Shown here piece by piece: positions 8,650 through 17,093 of a stretch of 64,000 nt of DNA; position 1 is the stretch's first letter, and every line of letters starts with the position of its first letter. A model generated the notes under the pieces. The model was not told where the DNA came from. It saw only the letters and a list, made by a program, of their open reading frames with translations, and made no database searches. Both the position numbers and the translations under genes were made by a program. Origin of the DNA: Streptomyces sp. NBC_00353 (GTDB lineage Bacteria; Actinomycetota; Actinomycetes; Streptomycetales; Streptomycetaceae). The DNA lies in NCBI RefSeq assembly GCF_036108815.1, contig NZ_CP107985.1, positions 1-64,000 of the forward strand, given 5' to 3'.

Positions 8650-9669
8650 CTACTGCTTTGGGTAGGTGGCGAGGTACTCCAGGAGGGCAGAGAACGCCGT
8701 GACCATGTCGTTCAGGTCGACCGCGTCCTGGAGTACTACAGAGCTTCCATGCCCGCCGCCCTCGTATCCGTAGTACCGCGGATGGCCCTTCGCCCCTGGC
8801 TTCTTCTTGAATCCGTCGTCCTCCGGATCCATCACCAGTGCCTGCACGCTGGGGCCTGCGTGCTGGACGAAGCTGTTGCGGGCGAGCCATTTCTGATGGC
8901 GGTCCGCGAGGAATCCGTTGGCGGCGGAAGTGGCCTCTGGCGTCTGCACCATGATGCGGATCTCGAAGGGGCTGTCCGTTCCGCGTCTCGGCTGCAGGCG
9001 CTGGATCTCGGCGACGACATAGCCGTCTTCCGTCTCCCGCCAAGCGCAGATGTTCGGAGCTCCCATCTGGGAGCGCTGCCGCAAGTTGAACACCGTGCCC
9101 TCTGGGGCTGCAGCCTGCGTGAGGCGCGCCAGTCGCCGCAGCCGCAGTGCGTCGCTGAGCGCAATCGAGGCCTGGTCCGCCGGGCCGGTCGCCTCGCCCT
9201 CCAGCACCACGAGCTGCTGATGCGCCCAGACGGCCAGCAGTCGGGCGAGGTCGTCCGATGAACTGTTCCAGCCGCCGAGGAGACCGCGGAAAGTGAGCCG
9301 ACGGGACCAGGTACTCGGGCCGTCCGGGATCGGATCGGCATTCGGGCCCACCAGGTAGCGGTCAGCTGCCGGTATGCCCTTCGCCTCTGCCCAGGCGTCG
9401 TACGCCGCGAACTGTTGGCCGTGAGCACCGGCGCCGAGCTTCATCTCCATCAACACGCGCTCGACGCCGTCCAGCAGGACGACGAAGTCGGCCCGACCGG
9501 TAGGCGCACCTATGCGTGCCTTCACCCGGACCTCGCGCCGAACGGTGATCGTGCCCTGTGCTAAGCGCAAGGCCGATCTGAGCGGCTCGGGATCAAGCTC
9601 GGCAAGGAAGCACAGCAAGTCCGCCCAGTCGTCTTCGGTACGCAGCAGGCGCGTCAGTCCGTAAGTCAC
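8650..9669 (-). CDS. PD-(D/E)XK-type nuclease, function unknown
   Basis: 339 aa from a GTG start. Residues 59-77 hold the nuclease signature: GRADFVVLL with Asp61, then LMEMKL with Glu75 and Lys77 (D...ExK). A following QFAAYDAWA segment matches the helix after the active site, where many such nucleases have a conserved Gln. The C-terminal part has no recognisable domain and mentions a likely beta-rich region ending in a GYEGGG loop. The ribosome-binding site is weak, and a strong leader hairpin lies 22 bp upstream of the start (9691-9728). Neighbours are other nuclease genes on the same strand, 77 bp from the GIY-YIG gene, suggesting a defence or repair role. The target is unknown. Confidence 0.72.
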   Translation of the reverse strand: MTYGLTRLLRTEDDWADLLCFLAELDPEPLRSALRLAQGTITVRREVRVKARIGAPTGRADFVVLLDGVERVLMEMKLGAGAHGQQFAAYDAWAEAKGIPAADRYLVGPNADPIPDGPSTWSRRLTFRGLLGGWNSSSDDLARLLAVWAHQQLVVLEGEATGPADQASIALSDALRLRRLARLTQAAAPEGTVFNLRQRSQMGAPNICAWRETEDGYVVAEIQRLQPRRGTDSPFEIRIMVQTPEATSAANGFLADRHQKWLARNSFVQHAGPSVQALVMDPEDDGFKKKPGAKGHPRYYGYEGGGHGSSVVLQDAVDLNDMVTAFSALLEYLATYPKQ

Positions 9670-9690
9670 GGCCGGACGCTACACGCCGCC

Positions 9691-9728
9691 TCTGACAACC
9701 GGTCTCAGGACCGGGGCCCATTGTCAGA
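9691..9728 (-). promoter_or_regulatory. Leader hairpin before the PD-(D/E)XK gene
   Basis: An 8-bp outer stem (TCTGACAA with TTGTCAGA) and a 6-bp inner stem (CCGGTC with GACCGG) close a four-base loop, with a six-base bulge at 9715-9720. It lies 22 bp upstream of the nuclease start and between two divergent reading frames. It could be an operator, a small terminator or a leader structure masking a weak ribosome site. No poly-U tract follows. Confidence 0.55.
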
Positions 9729-9749
9729 GTCGGCTCCCACGATGAGGTC

Positions 9750-9962
9750 GTGGACAGCACTATGGGCTCGCTGACGCCCGACCAGGAGCTTCGTGGCCTG
9801 CTGACCGATCTGCTCGACGGACGCGAACCGTGGGACCTGCTGGAGCGGGAACACGTGGGCCGCGGGCCTCGGGCGGCCGTCCGGCTCCTCGCTCAGACTT
9901 TCCGTCTCGCCGCTCACGGGCCCGGTATGAGGTCACTTGGAGTAGGTCTGTTTCCAGCGTGA
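9750..9962 (+). CDS. Possible small acidic protein, unknown
   Basis: A 70-codon frame from GTG, with GC-rich third positions over the first 55 codons, which favours real coding. The peptide includes LTPDQELRGLLTDLL and has no recognised domain; an internal ATG at codon 5 is an alternative start. Its last 30 bases overlap the convergent end of the Mrr-like gene, and codon quality falls there. It is divergent from the PD-(D/E)XK gene across the leader hairpin. It may be real or spurious. Confidence 0.3.
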   Translation: MDSTMGSLTPDQELRGLLTDLLDGREPWDLLEREHVGRGPRAAVRLLAQTFRLAAHGPGMRSLGVGLFPA

Positions 9963-10631
9963 TCGGTGGCTGGCTCCTCCTTGTCCGCGTCCGTTGACTT
10001 CGGCCAGCGCTAACAGCGGTGTCCCGTTGTTCCACAGGCCGAAGAAGTCACGGTGCAGGGTGAGGATCTGGTGGCCGACGGCGAACGCTTCGGCCTGGCG
10101 GCTGAACCGTGTGGTGGCAACGAAGATGGCCACATCGGCAGCGAAATGCACCTTCGCTCCGAGCAGATCGCGTACTTCGCGGCTGGCGATCGTTCGGTGG
10201 GGTGCGTATCGCTTGCACTGGATCACCATGGTCCGGCCGTCTGGCAGTCGGCCGAGTACATCGGCTCCGTTGTCTCCGGTTCCGCCGACTGTGCGTACCT
10301 GTGTGCAGCCGTCACGGCGGCACAACTCTGCGACCACTTCCTCGAACTGAGTTCCAGACAGTGTGTCGATCACCGCCAACGTCCGCTGTCCTGCTGCGAT
10401 CTGCTCCTGCCGTCTCCAAGCGGCGTCCTTGCTGCGCAGCAGCCTGTCGGTGTGCCATAGCCGCCACGCCATCCAGCCGGCTCCCACGACGACAAGGATT
10501 GAGCCGATATACAGCCAGATCACGGGGCGCAGCAGGGCCAGCAGGACCAGTGCGGCGATCGCGCCTGCTGCCGCCTTGTACCGGGCGTTGCGGAGTCTGC
10601 GGGCAGTTCTGCTGTTGCGTTTGGCCGCCAT
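9933..10631 (-). CDS. Membrane-anchored Mrr-like restriction endonuclease
   Basis: 232 aa from an ATG preceded by GAGGGAG. Two hydrophobic segments (about residues 22-36 and 38-56) follow a basic N-terminus and suggest a membrane hairpin with the catalytic part in the cytoplasm. The Mrr_cat-type nuclease domain runs from about residue 88: SGTQFEEVV, then GDNGADV with Asp124, then VIQCKRY with Gln138 and Lys140 (D...QxK). Mrr-family enzymes cleave modified or foreign DNA; related membrane-bound proteins of this layout are common in actinobacteria and mostly uncharacterised. It lies downstream of the SF2 helicase gene by 167 bp on the same strand, so it may be a separate unit. Confidence 0.82.
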   Translation of the reverse strand: MAAKRNSRTARRLRNARYKAAAGAIAALVLLALLRPVIWLYIGSILVVVGAGWMAWRLWHTDRLLRSKDAAWRRQEQIAAGQRTLAVIDTLSGTQFEEVVAELCRRDGCTQVRTVGGTGDNGADVLGRLPDGRTMVIQCKRYAPHRTIASREVRDLLGAKVHFAADVAIFVATTRFSRQAEAFAVGHQILTLHRDFFGLWNNGTPLLALAEVNGRGQGGASHRSRWKQTYSK

Positions 10632-10798
10632 GTACGCTCCCTCGTGCGCCGGGCCGGTATCAGTTCCTCCCTTCTGTGCAGTGTGGGCATGCCGAGCAGC
10701 TCCGCCAGGGCGCTGTTCAGGCCATTGGCTTGAACCTCCCGTCCCATGCTGGCGCCGGACGTCATCCGGTCCCCGTTCGAGGAGGTGGGCTCGCCTGC

Positions 10799-13057
10799 TT
10801 ACAGGCCGAGTTCAGCCAGTGCTGCCTGCTTGTGCTGGTTGAGGCCGGAGCGACGGCGGCGCAGGTTGCTCAGCCACTGGCCCAGGCGCACGGGGTCGCC
10901 TTCGATCTTCTCGATGTGGCGCTGGGGGACGTTGAGATGGCCTTCTCGCGCGCGGAATGCCTGTGCGGCGGCCAGCCCGCGCTGGAAGGCACGCTCCCGC
11001 GTCGGCACGTCCGCCTCCCCGGCCGGGGAGGCGGACGTGCCGGGCAGGTCGACGAGTCCCAACTCCGCCAGCATGTACCTCTGTTCAGGGTGAAGGCGGT
11101 CGGATCGGGCGCGCTGGGCCTCAAGCCACCTCTCTTCTTCCGCGGCCGTCCCGTTGCGTTCCAGGCTCTGGCGGGCGGCGTGGTAGGTCCGCTGCCAGGT
11201 GATCGGCCAGGGCGGGTTCCACCGCCGGTCCAGAGCAGTGAGGGCAGCAGCACGCAGGTCGGTGAGCGTCTCGGCGCGGGTGCGCTGCGTGGCCAGCCAG
11301 CGGCCTAGGGGGAAGCCGTCATGGACTTCCTCGACGGGTGCGGCGAGGTGGCCGTGGCGGGCGACGTAGGCAGCGGCGTGAGCCAGTGCCCGGTCGAAGG
11401 CCTGCTGGCGGGGGTCCCAGATGATGCCGAGGCGCTCGAGGGCGTGGACGCGTACGGCGTCGAGGGTGCCCTTGGCGTGGAGGTGACGTTGCCAGGTGAG
11501 CCAGCGGCCCAGGGGGTAACCGGTGGGGTCTTCGTAGGTCTGGGGGACGTCGAGGTGGTGGTGGGTGTGGTGGTAGCTGCGGGATGCGGCCAGGCCGCGG
11601 CGCCATTCGGCGCTCTTGGGGGCGAGGACGCGCAGGGAGAGGGCGAGGGCGACTTCTTCGCCCTGGGTGGGGCGGTCGAAGCGGAGCCAGGCTTCGGGGT
11701 CCTCGCCGGGCATGGTGGGGCGGTTGGTGCGGGGGTCTGACAGGCGGGCGTCGAGGCGGTCATCGTGGGCGCGCAGGGCCTGGATGGTGCGCCACAGCGG
11801 GGTGTAGGCGTCGGCACCCAGAAGGTCGTCGGGGTCTTCGTCGGGGGTGAGGTAGACGGGGACGACAAGGGTGGCCTTCTTCCCGGCGCCGGGTTTTTGG
11901 CGCAGGGCACGGCCGACGGCCTGGACGGTGTCGACGGGGCTGTTTTTGGGGTCGCCGAAGACGACGGCGTCGATGTCGGGGACGTCGATGCCTTCCCCCA
12001 GGACGCGGGCGTTCGACAGGACAGCCGGGGTGTCGGGGCTGGTGTGAGAGGTGAACTCGAGGAGGAGGCGGCGGCGGACTTGGGGGGCGTGGCTGCCGCT
12101 GATCCAGTCCGCCCACAACCCCTCGGGCCGCAGTTCGGTGGGGAGGGTGGCGGCGGTGTCGGTCAAGGTGGTGGCGAAGGCGCGGGCGTCGGCGACGCGG
12201 TGGTGGAAGGTGAGGATGCGGCGTAGCCGGTGGTCGTGGATGGCGCGCAGGGCGGCGACCTGGCGGCCGGCCAGGCGCAGTCCGTCGACGCCGGCTCCAG
12301 CTCCCGTGGCAAGCCAGTCGCGCAGGTCCGTGTCGGTGACGACGGGGACGAGGATCTGGTAGTCGGCGAGCAGCCCGAGGTCGATGGCGTCGGAGAGGTT
12401 GAGGTGGTAGGCGACGGGACCGAAGAGGTCTTCGTCGTCCATGGAGGCCACTGCCTCTGCTCCGTCGCCGTCCGAGGTGTCGTCGGGGTCCCAGATGCGG
12501 GGGGTGGCGGTCAGGTAGAGGCGGCGGGCGGCAGGGATCTGGTCGTCGTGGTGGACGGTGGCCCATGCCTTGCCGAGACGGCCGGCCGTGCGGTGCGCCT
12601 CGTCGATGACGATCAGGTCCCAGGGGGGCAGTTGGTGGTCGCGGTGCGCGGTGACCACTGCAGTCAGGGAGGCGTAGGTGGCGTAGACGGTTACCGAGCC
12701 TGGTCCCGTCTTGCGGATGTGGGCGGCCAGTTCACCGGGGTCGGTGGTCATGGGTACGTCGGCACCGACTGGTTCGTGGTCGAGTGCCTGGCGCGCGGAG
12801 CAGACCGCGATGGCGGTGCCTTTACGCCCGGCCAGCCGCCAGGAGCGGATGGTCTGGGACAGCAGGTCCAGTGTCGGCAGCAGCACGAGGACACGGCCGC
12901 GTGGTGCGGTGCGGGCGGCGGTGCGGGCGGCGATCAGGGTCTTGCCGGTGCCGCAGGCGGCGATCACGCTCGTGCGGGGGTGCTGGGTCAGGTTCCGGGT
13001 GGCTGCGGCGACCGCGTCCCTCTGGTGGGGGCGCAGCGTCAGCTCTGTGGGTGCCAT
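10799..13057 (-). CDS. SF2 helicase with C-terminal helicase-associated repeats
   Basis: 752 aa from the ATG at 13057, 31 bases after the preceding gene; the frame stays open upstream but that part is a shadow of the neighbour. Walker A is ACGTGKT (34-40), motif II VIDEAH near 150-155, motif III YLTATPR near 180 and motif VI VQAVGRALRQ near 377. Residues ~470-752 contain at least four helicase-associated (HA) repeats of about 65-75 residues, each with an LGRWL- or LGQWL-type core and an ALERLG-type end. Such DEAD-like HA helicases are common in Streptomyces and often unassigned. A perfect 36-bp palindrome interrupts the linker between the last repeats. The gene probably belongs to the upstream operon; DNA unwinding is inferred. 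Confidence 0.82.
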   Translation of the reverse strand: MAPTELTLRPHQRDAVAAATRNLTQHPRTSVIAACGTGKTLIAARTAARTAPRGRVLVLLPTLDLLSQTIRSWRLAGRKGTAIAVCSARQALDHEPVGADVPMTTDPGELAAHIRKTGPGSVTVYATYASLTAVVTAHRDHQLPPWDLIVIDEAHRTAGRLGKAWATVHHDDQIPAARRLYLTATPRIWDPDDTSDGDGAEAVASMDDEDLFGPVAYHLNLSDAIDLGLLADYQILVPVVTDTDLRDWLATGAGAGVDGLRLAGRQVAALRAIHDHRLRRILTFHHRVADARAFATTLTDTAATLPTELRPEGLWADWISGSHAPQVRRRLLLEFTSHTSPDTPAVLSNARVLGEGIDVPDIDAVVFGDPKNSPVDTVQAVGRALRQKPGAGKKATLVVPVYLTPDEDPDDLLGADAYTPLWRTIQALRAHDDRLDARLSDPRTNRPTMPGEDPEAWLRFDRPTQGEEVALALSLRVLAPKSAEWRRGLAASRSYHHTHHHLDVPQTYEDPTGYPLGRWLTWQRHLHAKGTLDAVRVHALERLGIIWDPRQQAFDRALAHAAAYVARHGHLAAPVEEVHDGFPLGRWLATQRTRAETLTDLRAAALTALDRRWNPPWPITWQRTYHAARQSLERNGTAAEEERWLEAQRARSDRLHPEQRYMLAELGLVDLPGTSASPAGEADVPTRERAFQRGLAAAQAFRAREGHLNVPQRHIEKIEGDPVRLGQWLSNLRRRRSGLNQHKQAALAELGL
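11005..11040. repeat. Perfect 36-bp palindrome inside a helicase gene
   Basis: Sixteen bases (11005-11020) are followed by GGCC and by their exact reverse complement (11025-11040), making a perfect palindrome. It encodes the linker GTSASPAGEADVP between helicase-associated repeats and keeps the frame. Other repeat linkers in the protein lack such a segment, so it looks like an in-frame insertion. Confidence 0.9.
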
Positions 13058-13088
13058 GGGCAGTGGGCGGCTTCCAGAAGGGGGTTGG

Positions 13089-14420
13089 TCAGGCGGCGGG
13101 GATGCGGTGCTCGGAGAGGTGTTCGAGGACGTGCTGGTGGGCTTCCCAGCCGTCGGGGAACTTGGCGGGGACATCAAGCGGGACGGGGTCGTTGGAGGGG
13201 TGGCGGTCGAGGAGGTCGGTGATGCCAGCGCGGGCGACCATGATGCAGGCGTGGCGGTGGCGTGAGGCCAGCACGCACAGGCGACCGGCTTCCAGGTGGA
13301 AGGCGGAGGCGTCACGGCGGCCGGAGAGCGGGTGCAGGACGATGGTGACGGCGAATTCGCGGCCCTGCAGGCGGTTGGCGGTGTCGGCGCGTACTCCTCG
13401 GGTGTGGGGGGTGTGGTTGAGGAACTGCTGGATGTGGCGGGCCTGTTCGCGGTGCGCGGTGCCGATGGCGATGTCGGCGGGCTGGAGGCGGCGTCCGTCG
13501 GGGTGTTTCTCGCAGACGGCATCGGCTCCGCGGGTCAGGAGGCGGGAGGCCAGGGCGACGGCGGCGTGGGCGGCCTCGGCGTCGATGCGTGCGGTGTGCC
13601 GGGGCGGGAGTTCGTGCAGGGCCCAGCCGGTGCGGGCGGCTTCCTCGACGGTGGCGTCGCAGGGGTCGTGCAGGCCTTGGGTGGTGAGGGTGAGGGTGCG
13701 GGTGGCGGGCGCTGTGCCAGGGTGGAAGGGGGTGAAGGGGTAGAAGGCGCGGGAGACGAGGCTGGCTGCTGAGGGGGGAAGGCGCCAGGAGACGGGCAGG
13801 GTGTGGATGGTGGTGTCGTTGTGGTTCGTCAGGACGGTGACGGCGTTGTTCATGGGGTCGTGGGGCAGCCCGGTCCACCGGGGAGTGCTGACGATGGAGA
13901 ACGGGTCGAGCTGTCCGGGGTCGCCCACGAGGAGGGCACGGTCGAAGAGTTTGGCGATCAGCAGGAGGGCGTCGGAGCGCATCTGGTAGGCCTCGTCGAT
14001 GATGGCCCACTGCCATCGGGGTCCGTCGACGTAGGCCCATTTCATGGCGGTTGCGATGATCACGTCGCAGGAGAGGACGTCTTTGATGTCCTTGCTGATG
14101 ATGGTGTCGGTCAGGGCCAGGATTTCTTCGGGTGCCTCGTAGGTGCCTCCGGTGAGGCGTCCCACGCGCAGCCGGGGGGCTGCGGGGTCGGCGAGGCTGA
14201 TCAGGAGGTCATCGACCTGGTGGTTGGTCTGGGCGACGATGATGCATCGTTCACCGGCGGCGGCGAGGGTGCGGGCGGCGCGTACGACGAGGGTTGACTT
14301 CCCGGCGCCCGGGGGCGAGTCGACGACCAGAGGCTGGTCGGTGCCGGCGGTGAGTGCGGTGAGGATGCTGGCGACGGCGGCGTTGGCCAGTTCCGCGGGC
14401 GGGATCGAGGGCTGGGTCAT
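13089..14420 (-). CDS. UPF1-like superfamily 1 helicase
   Basis: 443 aa; ATG at 14420 overlaps the upstream stop in an ATGA, which fixes the start. Walker A is SPPGAGKS (35-42). Motif II is IIDEAY near 139-144, followed by motif III LLVGDPGQLDPF near 160-171. Late motifs are ANRLQGREF and RLCVLASRHRHACIMV, matching the UvrD-C2-like region of UPF1/IGHMBP2-type (AAA_11/AAA_12) helicases. It is short and lacks the usual N-terminal and inserted 1B regions; the preceding gene may supply them. It is the last gene of a tight four-gene set. ATP-dependent translocation on nucleic acid is inferred; the substrate is unknown. Confidence 0.82.
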   Translation of the reverse strand: MTQPSIPPAELANAAVASILTALTAGTDQPLVVDSPPGAGKSTLVVRAARTLAAAGERCIIVAQTNHQVDDLLISLADPAAPRLRVGRLTGGTYEAPEEILALTDTIISKDIKDVLSCDVIIATAMKWAYVDGPRWQWAIIDEAYQMRSDALLLIAKLFDRALLVGDPGQLDPFSIVSTPRWTGLPHDPMNNAVTVLTNHNDTTIHTLPVSWRLPPSAASLVSRAFYPFTPFHPGTAPATRTLTLTTQGLHDPCDATVEEAARTGWALHELPPRHTARIDAEAAHAAVALASRLLTRGADAVCEKHPDGRRLQPADIAIGTAHREQARHIQQFLNHTPHTRGVRADTANRLQGREFAVTIVLHPLSGRRDASAFHLEAGRLCVLASRHRHACIMVARAGITDLLDRHPSNDPVPLDVPAKFPDGWEAHQHVLEHLSEHRIPAA

Positions 14421-15931
14421 GACGGGGGTTCCTCGGTCTTCTCCAGGCCGGCGGCAGGGTGGTTGTGCTGGGGGCCACCGTGGGTCCAGGGGGTGTTCTC
14501 GCGGCTGGGGAACGGGGGCCGGCTGAAGAATTCGGGGGCGAAGGTGAGCTCGAGCGTGTCTCCGACGTCGGGGACGGAGTCGGTTCTGGGTTTGTTCACG
14601 GTGCCGGTGAGGGTGGTGACCTCCAGCAGGAGATCCGTTCCCCGGCTGTGGGGCGTGATGGCGCGCACGGCCAGGTGTACGCGGGGGTTGCGGGGCCCGG
14701 CGAGCAGGTGTCCGACGTCCAGGCGTACCGGGTCGGTGGTGTGCAGGGTCAGGCGCGGGCGCAGTTTGGGGCTTCTGGCGCCGGGGACGGTGTGGTGGGC
14801 GTCGACGTCGGTGACGGTGCCGGTGAGGGCTTCTCCGGTGGTGCGCCGTTCGGCCATGAAGAAGGGGTCTTCCAGGGCGCGGTGGGCGTCGAAGGCGCCT
14901 TGGGCCAGTTCCATGCGGGCGAGTCGGCGGGCGGCGGAGACGGGGTCGTCCTTGCGGGGCTGAGGGCGTCCGTCTTCGGCGAGGTAGGTGCTGTAGGCAG
15001 TGAAGCGGTCGCGGTCGGCGGCCCAGCGGCGCTGGGCGTCCTGGGTGAGGGGTGAGGTGCGCAGCAGGCCGAGGGCGTGCCAGGCGTCGTCCCAGGTGGG
15101 CTTGAGGTAATCGTGGAGGAGGGTGTGCAGCCGGTCGGTGAGCCGGAGTATCGCGGCGGTGTTGCCCTCTTTGACGGCGGTGTCGTAGGCCGTCAGCAGG
15201 GGGTCGAGTTCGAAGCTGTCGAAGGAGGGGTCGGCGGCTGGGCCGGCGGGTCGGTGCAGTCGGCCGTCGGGGCCGGGCGCTTGGGGGTTTTCGGCCTCTA
15301 GGGCGGCGCGCAGGCCCGTGGTTCCGGGGGGTGGGTCGATCCAGGCGAGGAGGGCGGCCAGGTGCTCGTCCTCCAGGCGGCTCTGGCCGGTGATCCAGCG
15401 GGTGGCGAGCAGGTCGGTCAGGGCCAGCAGGAAGGCGGAGCCGGGATGTTCGGCGTGGTCGGCGAAGAAGGTGAGCCACTGGCCGAGGCGGCTGACGCTG
15501 CGGGCCGGATCGGTTCCCTCGGGCGTGTCCGTGAAGCGCAGGGCGCGGCCGAGCCGCTGGACGTAGGGGATCGACTTGCGGTTGGCGACCAGGAGTTGAG
15601 GGGCATGGGTGTGACGTTCGCGAGAGGGCTTCTTGCCTTTCGCGGGCAGGTGTTCGGTGTTCTGGAAGCTGTTGATGTAGGTGAGGACGTGGTCGGCCAG
15701 TTCTTCCCGGAACGCGGTGGGCCGCCCGCCTGGCGGGGCGACGAGGAGGCGGGGATGGCCCGGATCGCTGCCGAGCATGACGGCCAGCGGGGTCGCTTCG
15801 GTGCCGGAGCGGTTGAGCGGCAGGAAGATCAGCGGCTGGTCGGTGAGGTGGAAGTGGCCGATCATACTGGCGTCCTGCACCGTTTCGGTCTCGGCCGCCT
15901 CGAGGCGCAGCAGGGTGGAAAGCCGGCTCAT
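14417..15931 (-). CDS. Unknown 504-aa protein of the four-gene helicase-nuclease set
   Basis: 504 aa; both ends overlap neighbours by four bases (ATGA), so it is translationally coupled to the nuclease before it and the helicase after it. I do not recognise the family. The first ~180 residues are mixed alpha/beta with a LIFLPLNRSG stretch; the middle is helical and acidic. The last ~130 residues alternate short hydrophobic strands (for example GTVTDVDAHH, VHLAVRAI, LLLEVTTL) and may form beta-barrel or OB-like folds. Because the downstream SF1 helicase lacks accessory domains, this protein could be its separate accessory subunit; that is inference. It has no signal peptide, membrane segment or zinc motif. 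Confidence 0.8.
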   Translation of the reverse strand: MSRLSTLLRLEAAETETVQDASMIGHFHLTDQPLIFLPLNRSGTEATPLAVMLGSDPGHPRLLVAPPGGRPTAFREELADHVLTYINSFQNTEHLPAKGKKPSRERHTHAPQLLVANRKSIPYVQRLGRALRFTDTPEGTDPARSVSRLGQWLTFFADHAEHPGSAFLLALTDLLATRWITGQSRLEDEHLAALLAWIDPPPGTTGLRAALEAENPQAPGPDGRLHRPAGPAADPSFDSFELDPLLTAYDTAVKEGNTAAILRLTDRLHTLLHDYLKPTWDDAWHALGLLRTSPLTQDAQRRWAADRDRFTAYSTYLAEDGRPQPRKDDPVSAARRLARMELAQGAFDAHRALEDPFFMAERRTTGEALTGTVTDVDAHHTVPGARSPKLRPRLTLHTTDPVRLDVGHLLAGPRNPRVHLAVRAITPHSRGTDLLLEVTTLTGTVNKPRTDSVPDVGDTLELTFAPEFFSRPPFPSRENTPWTHGGPQHNHPAAGLEKTEEPPS

Positions 15932-17061
15932 GCGGACTCCCGCAGTTGGGTGCGGACGGTGTGCGCGTGCTGGAGGGCGGCGGCCAGGTCGGCTTGGTCC
16001 GGGGCGGGCTCACGGGTTCCCTCGGCGAGGCGCAGGGCGGTGCCGATGTGGTCGACGCCGCCGAGGTCGTCGCGGATGTCGCTGCCCAGGACGTCGATCA
16101 GGCCGTCGTCGCGGGCTTCGCCGCGGCAGACGTAGGCCAGGTCGCAGAAGTGGCGGCAGGCGGGGGTGTAGCGGGTGGTGGTGGCTTGCAGGGCTGCGAT
16201 GAGTTCTTTGGGGTCGCGGGTGGGCCGTTCGTCCTGGTCGAGGGCGAGGTCGAAGGTGGTGCGGTCGGGCAGCGCGTCGAGGAGCGGCTCGATGCGGGTG
16301 AGCCGGTCGAACTGGCGGGTGAGGGCGGCGATCTTCTTGCGGGCGTCGACGACCTTGGCGGTGGGCTGGCGGGTGAAGTTGCGGGGCGTGACGAGGATGA
16401 CGTCGCGGGAGACCTGGTTGGGGTCGATTCCCTCCTTTTCGAGGAGTTCGCGCAGGGCGAGGATGTAGACGGCGCCCTGGGTGACGGCGGCGGCTACTTT
16501 CACCGGGCTGGCCTGGTCGTCGACGATGGCGAAGGACTTGATCTCGATGATGTGGAAGACGCCGTCGATCTGGAAGGCGACGACGTCGGGTTCGAGGAAG
16601 ACGGGGTTGCCGGCGACGGTCAGCTGCAGGATGGGGTGGTCCAGCAGCGTGCGGGCGGGGCTGGTGGAACGGGCTGCTTCCAGGACGGCGTTGCGGGTGT
16701 GGGTGTAGCGGATCTGGTGGGAGGCGTCCTGGGTGCCGACGACTGCGAGGTCGGTGTGGGCGGCTTCGGGCAACGGCAGCTTCAGGACGTCGCGCAGCAG
16801 GCGCAGCAGTTCGGCGCAGCCGTCGGCCTTGACCTGCTGTTCGAAGGTGGCTCCGTTTCGGAGGGCGATGGAGGATTTGGCGAGCGGGCGGGGTTTACCG
16901 AGGTGGACAGCGATGGCGTCCTTGTCGACCCCGGCGGCGTCCAGCAAGGCCCGGCGGTTGCAGCCGGGGTTGGTGGTCAGGGCCGCAAGGGTGCGGGCGT
17001 CGTGTCCTTTGGCGGAGACGGGGCCACGCAGTGCGTCGAGCCGGTCGTCGAGCAGACTCAC
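15928..17061 (-). CDS. Cas4/RecB-like PD-(D/E)XK nuclease with possible Fe-S cysteines
   Basis: 377 aa from a GTG start preceded by AAGGAAA. The nuclease core is plain: LRNGATFEQQ (Glu73), FLEPDVVAF (Asp159), HIIEIKSF (Glu173, Lys175) and TQGAVYI (Gln195, Tyr199), the QxxxY motif of RecB/Cas4-type nucleases. Cys34 in NPGCNRR and Cys300, Cys304 and Cys310 (C-x3-C-x5-C) bracket the core much as the four Fe-S ligands do in Cas4 and AddB. Cluster binding is inferred. It lies 32 bp after the coiled-coil gene and overlaps the next gene by four bases. No cas1/cas2 or CRISPR is nearby, so an adaptation role is unlikely; end-processing of DNA with the SF1 helicase is more plausible. Confidence 0.8.
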   Translation of the reverse strand: MSLLDDRLDALRGPVSAKGHDARTLAALTTNPGCNRRALLDAAGVDKDAIAVHLGKPRPLAKSSIALRNGATFEQQVKADGCAELLRLLRDVLKLPLPEAAHTDLAVVGTQDASHQIRYTHTRNAVLEAARSTSPARTLLDHPILQLTVAGNPVFLEPDVVAFQIDGVFHIIEIKSFAIVDDQASPVKVAAAVTQGAVYILALRELLEKEGIDPNQVSRDVILVTPRNFTRQPTAKVVDARKKIAALTRQFDRLTRIEPLLDALPDRTTFDLALDQDERPTRDPKELIAALQATTTRYTPACRHFCDLAYVCRGEARDDGLIDVLGSDIRDDLGGVDHIGTALRLAEGTREPAPDQADLAAALQHAHTVRTQLRESA

Positions 17062-17093
17062 GATGTTTCCTTGCAGGGACGGGGCGCAGGCGG

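Noticed and set aside
12230..13222. 330-codon plus-strand frame over the SF2 helicase
   Set aside because: Gly/Val-rich shadow; the minus strand carries clear helicase motifs.
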